Below are positions 38,105 to 49,810 of a stretch of DNA of 64,000 nt, piece after piece. The position numbers were made by a program, and so were the translations under genes. The stretch covers positions 15,289,443-15,353,442 of the forward strand of contig NC_003071.7 in assembly GCF_000001735.4 (NCBI RefSeq), in the 5' to 3' direction. The notes beneath the pieces were generated by a model. It was not told where the DNA came from. It saw nothing but the letters and a program-made list of their open reading frames with translations, and made no database searches. Each line of letters starts with the position of its first letter. Positions within the stretch are counted from its first letter, which is position 1. The stretch is from Arabidopsis thaliana. Lineage: Eukaryota; Streptophyta; Magnoliopsida; Brassicales; Brassicaceae.

Positions 38105-39360
38105 ATGGCAGAAGAAAAGAATAAGAAGAGCATCATTGCTCCCGCGCCCGACTTATACGACAAGGATGAATATGATGATGATTACTCATGTGACACAGAT
38201 CCAGAAGAGACAGAACTGAGTTGGATTCTTGATAAACTTAGTTTAGTACCGAAGAAGGAGGACAAGAAACTCTTGGTCTTAAGTCTGAATGGTCTACTTC
38301 TACACCGATTGCATATAAAAAATAAGCGTAATGCTCCCAAGAACCGTTCTCCTGATGCTTCATGTGGACCAAATCTTGGTAACATTTCAATAGTAGTTTT
38401 ATTTATTCATTTCTTTTATATAATTAGCTTGATTGGGTTTGTTTTGTTGTTTAGTGTATAAGAGGCCATTTGCTGAAGAGTTTATGAAGTTTTGTCTAGA
38501 GAGATTCCAAGTTGGTATTTGGTCCTCTGCTTGCGAGTTAGTCTCTGATTAATTTTCAATAATTTCAATCTCTTCCTCTTAAGAGACTAAGAGTACCTGA
38601 TCTGTTTCTTCCATGGTTTTTGACTGATAGGAAAAATGTTGACATAATTCTAAACATTATTCTTGAAGATCTAGAAGATAAGCTTTTGTTTGTGTGTATA
38701 AGACTCTTATACTATATATACATGTGTGTGTGTGAGTGTGTGTTTGTTTGTCTATATATATATATATATATATGTATAAACTTTCGTGTTCTTTTTTCTT
38801 GTTAGGATCAAGAAAAGTGTACGGACAGTGGATATAAAACGCTTGAGAACAGTGACAAGCCTCTGTTCTTTAAGGATCTCTCTAAAGTGTTTCAGTGCTT
38901 CAAAGGTTTCTCTGCTTCAAACACCATATTCATTGAAGAAGAACCTTACAAAGCTCTTCTTAATCCTGTAAAGATACATTTATCTCTATAATACATTTGC
39001 TTATCGGTTTAGTTATTGGTCTTAATTCTGACTGATCTTATTGTGCATGCAGGACAATACAGGTGTGTTCCCGTTGAGTTATGACCCGTCAGACACAAAA
39101 GATAATTTACTTGGTACGCAAACAGTTTTTGACTTGTGATGTTTATCTGTTATATTTAGACATGTTTTTTTTTGTTTATGGTTGGATTGGTTTTGTTTAT
39201 GTTAGATCCAGAAGGAGAGTTCTGTTCTTACTTGGATGGTTTGGCAAATTCATCTGATGTTCAGGCTTACATAAAGGAGCATCCTTTTGGACAGCCCATG
39301 ATCGATTCTTCTCATCTTGATTGGTCTTACTACCGCAGAGTGTCGAATATTGTCTCTTAA
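38105..39360 (+). CDS. HAD/NIF-type phosphatase-like protein, copy 2
   Basis: Six exons fit: 38105-38378, 38455-38536, 38631-38691, 38806-38967, 39053-39113 and 39206-39360, giving about 264 residues. It is the tandem partner of the gene at 35795, with the same exon plan. Motif I reads LLVLSLNGLLLHR, so the catalytic Asp is Ser here too, and the late DD pair is EE (IFIEEEPYKA), making a phosphatase reaction very unlikely. The donor after exon 3 is changed: the site that reads TGG|GTAAG in copy 1 is TGT|ATAAG here. I used the upstream GT at 38692, which keeps frame and loses two codons. That intron has also expanded with (GT)n and (TA)n repeats. It may be a pseudo-enzyme or a pseudogene in the making. 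I recall At2g36550. Confidence 0.65.
38753..38772. repeat. (TA)n in intron 3 of HAD copy 2
   Basis: A TA run preceded by a GT-rich stretch (about 38722-38750), absent from the same intron of copy 1. Confidence 0.8.
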
Positions 39361-39750
39361 TCTTGCATGGTTATTAGTTTGTTGAAGTTTCGTATTCTCA
39401 ATAATTCTCTTCTTTTGCTTACTATTGATCACATTAAAAGTCTACTTATTTCAGTTCTAATAATAAAGTTGAATAACTTCTGTTTCATTATTTGCTAACC
39501 TATTTCCTAAGTTTGAAATTTTGGCAATGTTATATGTTGAAACAAAGAGAAGCAAATGTGAACGAAATAAGTTTTATTTTGTCCATTGGATTGTAAAGAA
39601 ACCAATGAGCTGAATGTTTAAAAAGTTCAAAAGAAATAACATCGAAAATTTAACAAATGAAGTCCAACGAAAATGAAAATGATAGCAAAGATCATCCACA
39701 GTTTAAAGAAACTTTTATGAACTTAAGAAGTCCAATGTTTTTTGATGAGA
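39361..39750. other. Convergent spacer between HAD copy 2 and the AT-hook gene
   Basis: The 3' flanks of two genes pointing at each other. No gene or RNA is seen. Confidence 0.5.
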
Positions 39751-42700
39751 TTACTTGTCTTGCTCCGGTGTAGAGCTGTACCACCCTAGAGTCAGAAACT
39801 GAGAAGGGTTAAACTCATCGTTCATCTCCTCAGAATGAGAAGGTCCTATCATCTCTGGTCCGGTGAATGAGGAAGCCAATAAGTTAGGTATTTCAGGTGT
39901 AACAACCGCAGCTTGGGACTCATTGTTCCTCTTCTGAGAATGAGAAGGGCCTGTCATTTCTGCTTGACGTTGGACTTGTCCAGTGAATGAGGAAGCCAAT
40001 GAGTTTGGTATTGCTGGTGTAACAACCGCAGCTTGCGACTCATCATTCCTCTTCTGAGAATGAGAAGGGCCTGTCATCTCTGGTTGACGTTGGACTTGTC
40101 TAGTGAATGAGGAAGCCAGTAAGTATTGAACTGTGGGTAGAAGAATCACATCGTTGGACTCATCGTTCCTCTGCCGAGAGTGATAAGGGCCAATCATATC
40201 TGGTTGTTGGACTTGTTCTGTGGATGAGGAAGCCAAGAAGCTTGGTGCTGTGGGTGAAAAAACAGCCATAGCGTTGTTGGACTCATCTTTTTTCTCCTGA
40301 GAGTGAGAAGGGCCAATCATATCTGGTCCCTGGACTTGTCCTGTGGATGAGGAAGCCAATGTGTTTGGTGGTGTGGCTGAAAAAACAACCGTAGTTCTGT
40401 TGGACTCACTGTTCCTCTTCTGAGAGTGAGAAGGGCCAACCATCTCTGGTTGTTGGACCGGTCCTGTGGATGAGGAAGCCAATGTGTTTGGTGGTGTGGC
40501 TGAAAGAACAACCATAGTTTTGTTGGACTCACTGTTCCTCTTCTGAGAGTGAGAAGGGCCAACCATCTCTGGTTGTTGGACCGGTCCTGTGGATGAGGAA
40601 GCCAATGTGTTTGGTGGTGTGGCTGAAAGAACAACCATAGTTCTGTTGGACTCGCTGTTCCTCTTCTGAGAGTGAGAAGGGCCAACCATCTCTGGTTGTT
40701 GGACCGGTCTTGTGGATGAGGAAGCCACCAAGTTTGGTGTTATGGATGGAGCAACCATAGCTTTGGACACATACTTCCTCTTCTGACGCGAATTTGTGAT
40801 CAACGGCCAGAAACTTCCAATCACAACCTATAAAAAGGAATTATAAGATATAGCTTCAAACATTGAACCATATGCATAAACAAAGAAGATGCTTTGTGTT
40901 CTTACTTGGACTGGACTTGCTGCAATGAGACTCCCAGCCAAAGCACCACCATGGACACGTCCACCAGCAGCTCCACCAATCGTAATCCGCCACCCTCCGG
41001 TCTTATTTTTCACTCCTCCGCTCTCAGATATCGCCATTGTATTATTGGTCAGCGATACTATCTCATACTCCTCCTACACCAAGTTGTTATCATTTTCTTA
41101 TCCATGTAAGACAACTTATTAATTCTATTTATAGACCAACTTTATAATGCATCCTTCCAATACATGAACCATTAGGTTATAAGATTGCACTGCAAGACCA
41201 AGTTTATCATATAAATATATACCTTAAACGTCATGACCCTGCGGCTTGAACCGTGAGGTAGAATCGTAACGTTAGCAACCGCACCATTTACTGACAAAAC
41301 ACTGATCCCACGAGAACCATTTGCAGTGAAGGACATGATCCTCTTGATTATATCCTGTAAAAAACACCATATATAAAAGACAAATAAAAACCTCTCATCT
41401 TCAACACATATATGCATATACAAAGACCAGATAAACAAAGCTGTTGCCTTAAGTCCATTGTTTCATCTCTCTTTTAGGTCACTAGAACTAATCTTATCTA
41501 TTCCTTCCATGTTTATAAAATTAGTAGGAGTGTTAAAGTGAGTTAGTTCACTCAATTCCAGTCAACGTATAATGAATTAGAATATTAATACTTCATGGTT
41601 TAGTTAAGTTCAGCTCATTTATTATGAGCTTATATTTATAGATTTGAATCCATATCATTCAACATTGTAAACATATGTAATAACAAAAATAATCCAGAAA
41701 AGTAAACTTCTAAAGTCTAAACAAATATATCCAGAAGAAACCCTACCTTTAAGAGCCAAAATATTCAAACAAAAATAAACCTAAATAAATAGTTGTCAAA
41801 TGCAACTATTGTATAATGGAAGTCAACTCTCTTCCATTTGAAAGTTTTAGATGATCTAAATCCCACGAAAACAACAAATGAATAAAAATATTACCGTTAT
41901 TGTATGTTGTAAAACCAAATAAAAACAAAAATATTACCGATATATAGAAATCAAACTTTATTCACGAATCTATTCATGACTCATTAGAGTTGATCCGTCT
42001 AATTTACTAACTTGAATACATTTGCTTACCTAATCCATGTATAAAAAGAATCTAAAACCATAACTCCAACTCATCAAGAACTCGATCGAGTTGAACTGAA
42101 CAAAATCTGTTCTTAAAGAGTTTCATTATACATTTTTTGCGTGGATTAAAAATTTATATAAATATTCGAATTCCGTTGTGGTGAATTGAAGAGAAATGTT
42201 ATTATACTTTGACTAAAGGATGATATTAAAAATCTAAAATCATAATTTTTAAAAACAAAAAGTTTTTTTTTTTCTACAACAACAAATGAAATAGAAAGTA
42301 TGCATATGTTATATATTTACCTCTCCTTTATTAACTGTGAAGCTATGCGGCGTGAAGTCCCCTCCTCCAAGCCTCATAGACATGTCACCTTCAATCAAAT
42401 TAAAAATACACTCAAACCCATCTGAATTCTCGTAGTTTGTTTAATAACAAATATAATTCTTACATGTTTAAGTAAAAAAAAACTAAATTGTCATGTTATG
42501 TCTTTTCCTTAGATTAATTTCCCTATGCCCTAACACAAGACAAGAGAATGTAGTTTTCCAAATACTTTCCACTGATTGATGAACCCTAGATTCATATTTT
42601 CTAATGGTTATTCTTTCTTAAGACATAGCAGATTTAGTTTTGTCCCATCGCCAATAACGAAACTCAAATAGTTATATTATCGTATTACATATTATTAGTT

Positions 42701-43005
42701 TTATTGTAAGAGACCAAAGCTTTACCTCTCCTCTTCCTCAACGATGACCTCGGCGTAAATGTCCCAGATGCTGTGATAAACCTCCCTTTATAATCACGAT
42801 ACGTCTTCGGCCTTTCTCTCTTCCTGCTCGCGTCGTTGACACCCTCCACCACCGTGGCTGGTGCCGCTTCGGCAGTCTTGGTGACCGGAAAGGGAGAGAT
42901 GGGCGTTGAGTTCGCGTCGTTGACACCCTCCACCACAGTGGCTGGTGCCGCTACGGCAGTCTTGGTGACCGGAAAGGGAGTGATGCAGGGCGTTGAGTTC
43001 GACAT
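39751..43005 (-). CDS. AT-hook/PPC (AHL-like) protein with C-terminal repeats
   Basis: Five exons: 42726-43005, 42321-42388, 41223-41354, 40906-41073 and 39751-40827, giving 574 residues. The PPC/DUF296 domain spans exons 2-4: GGGDFTPHSFTVNKGED, then SVLSVNGAVANVTI, then EEYEIVSL, and finally GGRVHGGALAGSLIAASPVQVVIGSF. AHL proteins bind AT-rich DNA in the nucleus as PPC trimers. The hook here is degenerate: KRERPKTYRDYKG replaces the usual KRGRP core. The N-terminus carries a 28-residue unit twice (PFPVTKTA.AAPATVVEGVNDA). The last exon holds eight repeats of about 41 residues built on ASSSTGPVQQPEMVGPSHSQ. Most AHL proteins are 300-400 residues, so this is a long, divergent member. The start is the first ATG (43003-43005). 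I recall At2g36560. Confidence 0.85.
39800..40790. repeat. Coding tandem array, about 120-123 bp unit
   Basis: Eight head-to-tail units in the last exon of the AT-hook gene. Units 2 and 3 (about 40,430-40,690) are almost identical at DNA level; the outer ones are more diverged and those toward the C-terminus are shorter. The unit is a multiple of three, so the frame is kept. Confidence 0.9.
42836..43003. repeat. Coding direct repeat, 84 bp, two copies
   Basis: Two copies of an 84-base unit (28 codons) encode the N-terminal PFPVTKTA.AAPATVVEGVNDA repeat of the AT-hook protein. Confidence 0.8.
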
Positions 43006-44384
43006 TGACAAGGAAATGATGCTCTCGTTTTGATCCAGATAGAGACTGGAAATGAGAGGCAATACGAGAGAAGTAGAGGTAGAGTTTGTGATTTTATGAA
43101 GTCTTTTTACTGGTCACGGAATAATTAGGGGAATTAAGGATTGTTTGGAAAACTTTTCTTTTCTTTTTACCGTTTCCTAATTAATATGTGGCTGTCCCAA
43201 TTAATAGAAAATATATAAATTAAATTTTGAAGTTTCACTGTGTATGTATATGTTGTCTGTACATACAGAGATAATATAAGAAGGTAAACAAAATCGATAT
43301 TTTGTCTATCTATGTAAAATTTAGTTTTTCTTTTCTGTAGATGTTATCTATAGATATGGATAATAAGAAAGAAAACTTTTTTTATATATAATTAATTTCA
43401 TATTAAAAAGAACTTAGTTTAGATTTTCGCTTAAAACTTTATGATTCTAGTTATTAACCATTGTTAACGGTTTAAATACCGTTATTTTGTAATGCTAGCT
43501 AGTGACCGTTGTAAATGGTTTTTATAACGTTTAAAACTTATAATTCTATTTTAGATGTGTTGGAAAGACTAGTAATTTCAACATTTTCATATTTTTTTAG
43601 TGATTTGTAACAGACTTCTAAAATGAACAAACTTACTTATATACAAATGAATATTATATTATATAATAATATAAACAATTAGACCTTATATTAATATAAT
43701 TTATATTCAATGGATATTAAGTTTCAAATATCAAATAATTTAGATTAAAATGCAAAAAAGAACAAAAAAGTCATGATTTGAATTTGGCCGAATTAAATCA
43801 TTTCAATGTAGCTGTCTTTTAAAAATGTTATTTTTTTGTTTTTAATGGAAACAGTAATTAAGTGTTACATAGAAAGTATTTTATTTTGACTAACATACAA
43901 TGCTAAGACAGATTTGTTTTAGTATACGATAATTATATATTTTAAAAGTAAAAGTTGGGAATTTGAATTGGCTTGGCCAGTTATACCACTAAAAAACAAA
44001 TTTCTTAAATGGAAAACGCCAGCGGGAAGCAAAGAACACGAGTCAAACCTTTATAGTTTTTTCCACTTCTAGATATTATATAATTAAAGTACAAATGGAA
44101 AGAAATATAGATTTTGACCAATTTAAAATAAGTTCACGGAATTTGTTTTTGATGTTCAGAAAGAAAGAAAATTATGTATATTTGGAAAACATCAACGGAA
44201 AAAAAAGTAGTATTTGCTAAAACAAAATCTACAACAATTGCAAATCATCAAGTCCGGTAATTTTTTTTTATTTTTGTATTTTTCTTCAGTCAAACCGATG
44301 ATGTGTTGTAACGTAAATGGCATCTTTTTCCAAACTCAGATTCTTTTTTTTTGTGTTGATAACATTATAATTTCGACCACTTTA

Positions 44385-44441
44385 AGCCCAAGGCCTAAGG
44401 CCCAACTGTATAGCATAACGTTTACCGTCAATGCTTGGGCC
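44385..44441. promoter_or_regulatory. Site II (TGGGCY) cluster without an obvious gene
   Basis: AGCCCA at 44385-44390, GGCCCA at 44399-44404 and TGGGCC at 44436-44441 lie within 57 bases. TCP-type factors bind such sites in promoters of housekeeping genes. No ORF or recognisable RNA follows. Confidence 0.3.
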
Positions 44442-45644
44442 AACATAATAAAACCAAGCGCGCACACACACATCAAGCCGACACATTCGGAAAGACTAAA
44501 AGAGCGACCCAAAGGGAACTGTGTTTTTTTTTTTTTTTTTTCTTTCTTTCAAAGAGAAGCAACGAACATTATCAATTCAATATGTTGTTATCTCCCTGTT
44601 TAAAGTTTCAGGTTGATTCAAGTTCTTCGTAGCAGAGAATTAGATCAAACGTAATCTACGTGAAATGCAAATGCATGGCCACATCGTAGCAGAATACAAC
44701 ATCACTACATGAGTCGTTCCTTCTCCAATGTTTAACAAAATATTCAACAAGTATACAAAGCTGACACTCTAGTCAAAAATTTGTAATGGTTATAGTCGTA
44801 GTTGTTACTTGTATGTATATTACTTAGTAAATCAAACATTCTTAAGATAGTTGTTTTAAGTAGAATACAAAAACAACCTAAAACTGTAAATTTTTTGTTT
44901 AAACTTTGGTAGTATGAAGGTGTAAAAACTTTAGTAAATTTTATTCAAAAGATAAAAAAACTTTGGTAAATTTTCTGATTAGCATTTGAATGGAAAAAGG
45001 GGATGGGAATCACAACGCCAATTGCGCATTTCTTTCCTCCTTTTATAATTTACATTTTAAATTGGTTAAAGGGGTCTCGAAAATGTCGGGTTGGTAAAAA
45101 ATAAGAGTGAGATTAGCTACAAGAAAGCTGACTTTGTTTTTCAAGCAAATCATCAACTGTCGCGTCGTACCAATCATGGATCCACCATGTTATTTGTTAT
45201 TTTTTTGTCGGCACACTAGTGTTAATTTGAATTATTTGATATATTAATAGCAGAAATAAAATACTTCTTACTTGAAGAGCTTAAACATATTTTCATTACC
45301 CGAGAATGTTGGTTTATCAAATGTGTATATTAGTGGAAATGACAAATACGAGTCCAATAGTTAACGTAATAACTACCCTTCTTTTGGGGTTCAAAAGAAC
45401 TAATTATGTTGTTTGGAGATTTCGGGAATACGAGATCGAAAAATCTATCTTATTTGGATTTGCTTTGATTCATTCTTAGTGTAAAAACCAAAAGGAAAGC
45501 TAACCTGTTATAAATTTTGATTTACTCAATATCTAAACAGAAAAGCAATTTGCACAAGTAACTTTAACTAATCTTGTAACAAAAAGACACAAGTTAAAGC
45601 AATGATATACTGTGGATACCTTTTTCAAACATTGGGTAAACTTT

Positions 45645-45745
45645 TTGGGCGTAGGGTTATGTTCACCCACACTATGGAGTGGAAAACAGCAATCATTCAC
45701 ACAACCACCACCATTCCTACTTTTTGTGCGTAGGGTTATGTTCAG
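45645..45745. repeat. Short direct repeat in PXC1 upstream region
   Basis: The word GCGTAGGGTTATGTTCA occurs twice about 80 bases apart, each preceded by a CTTTTTG-type context. Confidence 0.7.
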
Positions 45746-46140
45746 AAATATGATTTACCATTATCTCCTTTTTTACATCTATCAAAGTATATTATTAACT
45801 GATTAATGGAAATTTCAGTTGATATTACTCGATAACCTTATGTCATTACTCAGTTCAATCCTTATGTTATATATGCAATTTTAACATAGAACGTACATTA
45901 TTCTTCATGAGTTCTGTTCCTAATCAGTGCTATGTACGTAACTTTTGTTTTTACTTTGTTCAGTTTTTGTTTTGTCTCTTTTTTTCTTGACTATGACACT
46001 GCATTCAAAAACATAAGAAAACAGATTAAAGAAAAGAGAAAAAAGATAAAATTGAAAGATTCGTTTTTCTCAAATTTCAATAAAAAGAAAGATACATTTC
46101 TCTCTTCACACTTCACTCTTCTCTTTCCCGCCTCTCCGCC

Positions 46141-48283
46141 ATGGCTGCTAAACCTCTTCTTCTTCCTCTTCTCCTCCTTCTTCATCTCTCAATCACCTTA
46201 GCTCAAAACGACACAAATGCTCTCACACTCTTCCGTCTCCAAACCGACACACACGGCAACCTCGCCGGAAACTGGACCGGCTCCGACGCTTGTACCTCCT
46301 CATGGCAAGGCGTTTCTTGCTCACCATCTTCACACCGCGTCACTGAACTATCTCTCCCTTCCCTCTCCTTACGAGGACCATTAACCTCTCTCTCCTCCTT
46401 AGACCAACTTCGTCTTCTTGACCTCCACGATAACAGACTCAACGGCACCGTTTCACCACTCACAAACTGTAAAAACCTCAGACTCGTTTATCTCGCCGGT
46501 AACGATCTCTCCGGTGAGATTCCTAAAGAGATATCCTTTCTTAAACGGATGATACGTCTTGATCTCTCTGATAACAATATCCGTGGAGTTATACCAAGAG
46601 AGATTCTCGGGTTTACCCGGGTTTTAACGATCCGGATCCAGAACAATGAGTTAACGGGTCGGATCCCGGATTTTTCTCAGATGAAGTCACTTCTTGAATT
46701 GAATGTTTCCTTCAATGAGTTGCACGGAAACGTCTCCGACGGCGTGGTGAAGAAATTTGGAGACTTGAGCTTTTCCGGTAACGAAGGATTATGCGGGTCG
46801 GATCCTTTACCGGTTTGTACTATCACAAACGACCCGGAATCTTCTAACACTGATCAGATTGTTCCGTCGAATCCTACTTCGATTCCGCATTCTCCGGTTA
46901 GCGTTAGAGAACCGGAAATTCACAGTCATAGAGGGATTAAACCGGGAATAATCGCTGCGGTTATCGGTGGTTGCGTGGCGGTTATTGTTTTAGTATCTTT
47001 TGGTTTTGCTTTCTGTTGTGGAAGATTAGACCGTAACGGCGAAAGATCAAAATCCGGAAGTGTAGAGACTGGTTTCGTCGGAGGAGGAGAAGGGAAGAGA
47101 CGAAGCAGTTACGGAGAAGGAGGAGAGAGTGATGCGACGTCGGCGACAGATAGGAGCAGACTTGTGTTTTTCGAGAGGAGGAAACAGTTTGAGCTTGATG
47201 ATTTGTTGAAAGCATCTGCGGAGATGCTTGGGAAAGGGAGTTTAGGGACGGTGTACAAGGCGGTGTTAGACGACGGCTCAACGACTGTGGCGGTGAAGCG
47301 GCTTAAAGACGCGAATCCATGTCCGAGGAAAGAGTTTGAGCAGTATATGGAGATTATTGGTAGGCTTAAACACCAAAACGTTGTTAAGCTAAGAGCTTAT
47401 TACTATGCTAAAGAAGAGAAGCTCTTGGTTTATGAGTATCTTCCTAATGGAAGCTTGCACTCTCTTCTTCATGGTAAAACTCTCTTCTCTAAGCTTTGAT
47501 TATCAAACTGAAAATGCTCTGTTTTGCTTAGTGACAAAAGTGTTGATTTTTACTACATTATCGGCCAAAGTTATGATTTTTTTATTGGTGGTTTTAGGGA
47601 ATCGAGGACCAGGACGGATTCCATTGGATTGGACGACGAGGATTAGTCTAATGTTAGGAGCAGCGAGAGGATTAGCGAAGATTCACGACGAGTATAGCAT
47701 CTCAAAGATACCACACGGCAATATCAAATCCTCTAATGTTCTATTGGACAGAAACGGCGTCGCGCTAATAGCTGATTTCGGTTTATCACTTTTGCTAAAC
47801 CCGGTTCACGCTATCGCTCGGTTAGGAGGATACCGTGCGCCGGAACAGTCGGAGATCAAACGTCTCTCTCAGAAAGCTGACGTGTACAGTTTTGGTGTGT
47901 TGCTTCTCGAGGTTTTAACAGGAAAAGCACCCTCGATATTCCCGTCTCCGTCTAGACCTAGATCAGCGGCGTCGGTGGCTGTGGAGGAAGAGGAAGAAGC
48001 GGTGGTTGATTTACCGAAGTGGGTTAGATCGGTGGTGAAGGAGGAATGGACGGCAGAGGTTTTTGATCCGGAGCTTTTGAGGTATAAGAACATAGAGGAG
48101 GAGATGGTGGCAATGCTTCATATCGGTTTAGCTTGCGTTGTGCCTCAGCCGGAGAAGAGGCCGACGATGGCGGAAGTTGTTAAGATGGTTGAGGAGATTA
48201 GAGTTGAGCAATCTCCGGTCGGTGAGGATTTTGATGAGTCACGAAACTCAATGTCTCCGTCGTTGGCTACCACCGACGGCTAA
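46141..48283 (+). CDS. PXC1: LRR receptor-like kinase PXC1
   Basis: Two exons, 46141-47473 and 47598-48283, give 672 residues, matching PXC1. Order: a signal peptide ([21 protein letters not shown]), an N-terminal cap, about five leucine-rich repeats (for example [15 protein letters not shown]), a membrane span ([21 protein letters not shown]), then a kinase domain with glycine loop [12 protein letters not shown] and lysine in VAVKRLK. The catalytic loop reads [12 protein letters not shown] instead of HRD, while ADFGLSLL keeps the metal-binding DFG. This HGN form is usual in LRR subfamily III and suggests weak or no kinase activity. PXC1 is linked to secondary wall formation in xylem fibres. 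The intron splits the kinase domain after SLHSLLHG. I recall At2g36570. Confidence 0.95.
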
Positions 48284-49810
48284 GTTTGGTTTCTGTCTGT
48301 CGATGTTGTAGAATACGTATCGTTTGGACCTTGTCGATTTTTAAGGTTCTTGCTTAGAATCCCTGATTTGCGAACTTGTCGGAGTTTTTTTAGCCATGTT
48401 TTGTGTTTTCACTGTTTGTGATCGTAACGGGGTTGTGTGGTTTTGTGGATTTATGAAGCCGTTTCAATAATAAAACCCCATTTGTTACTCTTTAAAGCCC
48501 ATTAGGCCCATATGTTTTAGATGAATTATTTTGCAATTGCTGCTATTTAATTATAGAACCTAAAACTCGAACGCCCATTGATTAGTGCTTCTAGAACGGT
48601 GGATGCTTCTGTGTCCACTGGTAATTGTCTTTTTGGTTGAAGAGTCAGCCCTTCGGATTTGACCTTTCGTGTACCTTTTAAGCCCATTGATTATGATTGG
48701 CAGATTAAGTAAATTAACGAATGGTCAAGCACATGATTAGCCAAATCATGACAAATAAATGGATTCCTTTTTCATTTCTGGAAGCGGAATCTTGTCTAAC
48801 AATTTTTTTAATTGATAGTAATATTTTATGTTATGGGTTTCTGATAGTTGAAGACTTGAAATGTTGAACTTAAAAGTGAAATTACGCTTTCATAATTTCA
48901 TTAAGCCATGATGGCAAGTTTTTTTTTTGGGTTGAGGTCAACAAGAGCAAGTTTAATGGTATCGAATAGTGCGTAACTGAAATAAAACTTGTTGAAAAAT
49001 CATTCATTCACTATTCCTCGGCGCGTGAGGCCAATTTGACCCCTTCCCCCACGAAATTAAACTTGGGGAGTACTAAAAGTCTAAACCAGCAACGTCGCTT
49101 TTCATGTGCCTTAATCACACCCTTTTCTGCCACGTGTACGATCTGGGACCGTCGTTGTGCTCATTGACATTTGTAGATCCCTTTCTAGATGTTCATTAAA
49201 ATTACTTAATTTATATCCAGTCCTTCTACTTTTAGTTTTTTGATACTTTAATCCCTGTTGTTTTAATGATACTTCATTCAGTATCCATCCAAAATCAAAT
49301 TAAATCCATAGATTAAGATGTACATTTTTGAAAATAATAAATGGTTTATTATAATATGTTACTAAATTTATGGTATTTTTCGCTCTTGTATTGACTTTTA
49401 CATGGATACATTAATTTTAATCTTCTTTGATTTCTGTTAATTTTCTTTGAATTCATTTTATACATTTATTAGTGAACTATTCTAAAAATTAACAAAATCA
49501 TTTAAACCGACAAAAAAAACTTTAAAAGATCAGCGTATTATAAACCAACGGGGGATAGTTTGCATTAGGTATTGGACATCTGGGGGGTAAATAGAGCGAA
49601 ACAAAAGTTGAGGCTTGTTTTTCAACATTTTCATTTTATTGTGTGCTATTTAAACTGCGTCGTATTTGGAGGCATATTCGCCGGTCAAGCGTATCAAATA
49701 CCCAATCACGCGAACTTTTCTCCGCCTCTTCTCCACTCCAAAATTCTTCTCCGTCTTTCTCCCGTCACCGTCGAATAAAGCCTGAGATCTCCGAATTCTG
49801 ATCAGCAACT
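48284..49810. other. Spacer between PXC1 and pyruvate kinase
   Basis: PXC1 3' UTR with AATAAAA near 48468, site II words near 48497-48510, then AT-rich spacer and the pyruvate kinase leader (pyrimidine-rich at 49715-49760). No other gene is visible. Confidence 0.5.

Larger units (their letters stand above)
34900..39470. repeat. Tandem duplication of about 2.3 kb carrying two HAD genes
   Basis: Two adjacent units, about 34,900-37,150 and 37,150-39,470, share promoter words (for example GAGTATCCAAAGAGCCGC), all exon positions, intron phases and 3' flanks. The start codons are 2310 bases apart and the stop codons 2353 bases apart. Nucleotide similarity extends well outside the coding exons, so the duplication is fairly recent. 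Confidence 0.85.
43006..46140. other. Intergenic between the AT-hook gene and PXC1
   Basis: About 3.1 kb, strongly AT-rich. It contains a site II cluster at 44385-44441 with no coding gene after it, a T-run at 44523-44541, and a short direct repeat at 45645-45745. The right end is the PXC1 promoter and leader. No ORF is convincing. Confidence 0.45.

Noticed and set aside
43006-43062. Upstream extension of the AT-hook protein
   Set aside because: The longer frame begins at TTG, not ATG; the first real ATG is at 43003-43005.
44214-44632. Two overlapping plus-strand ORFs of 129 and 65 codons
   Set aside because: They run through a T-tract that gives poly-Phe and have no recognisable domain; they look like chance frames.
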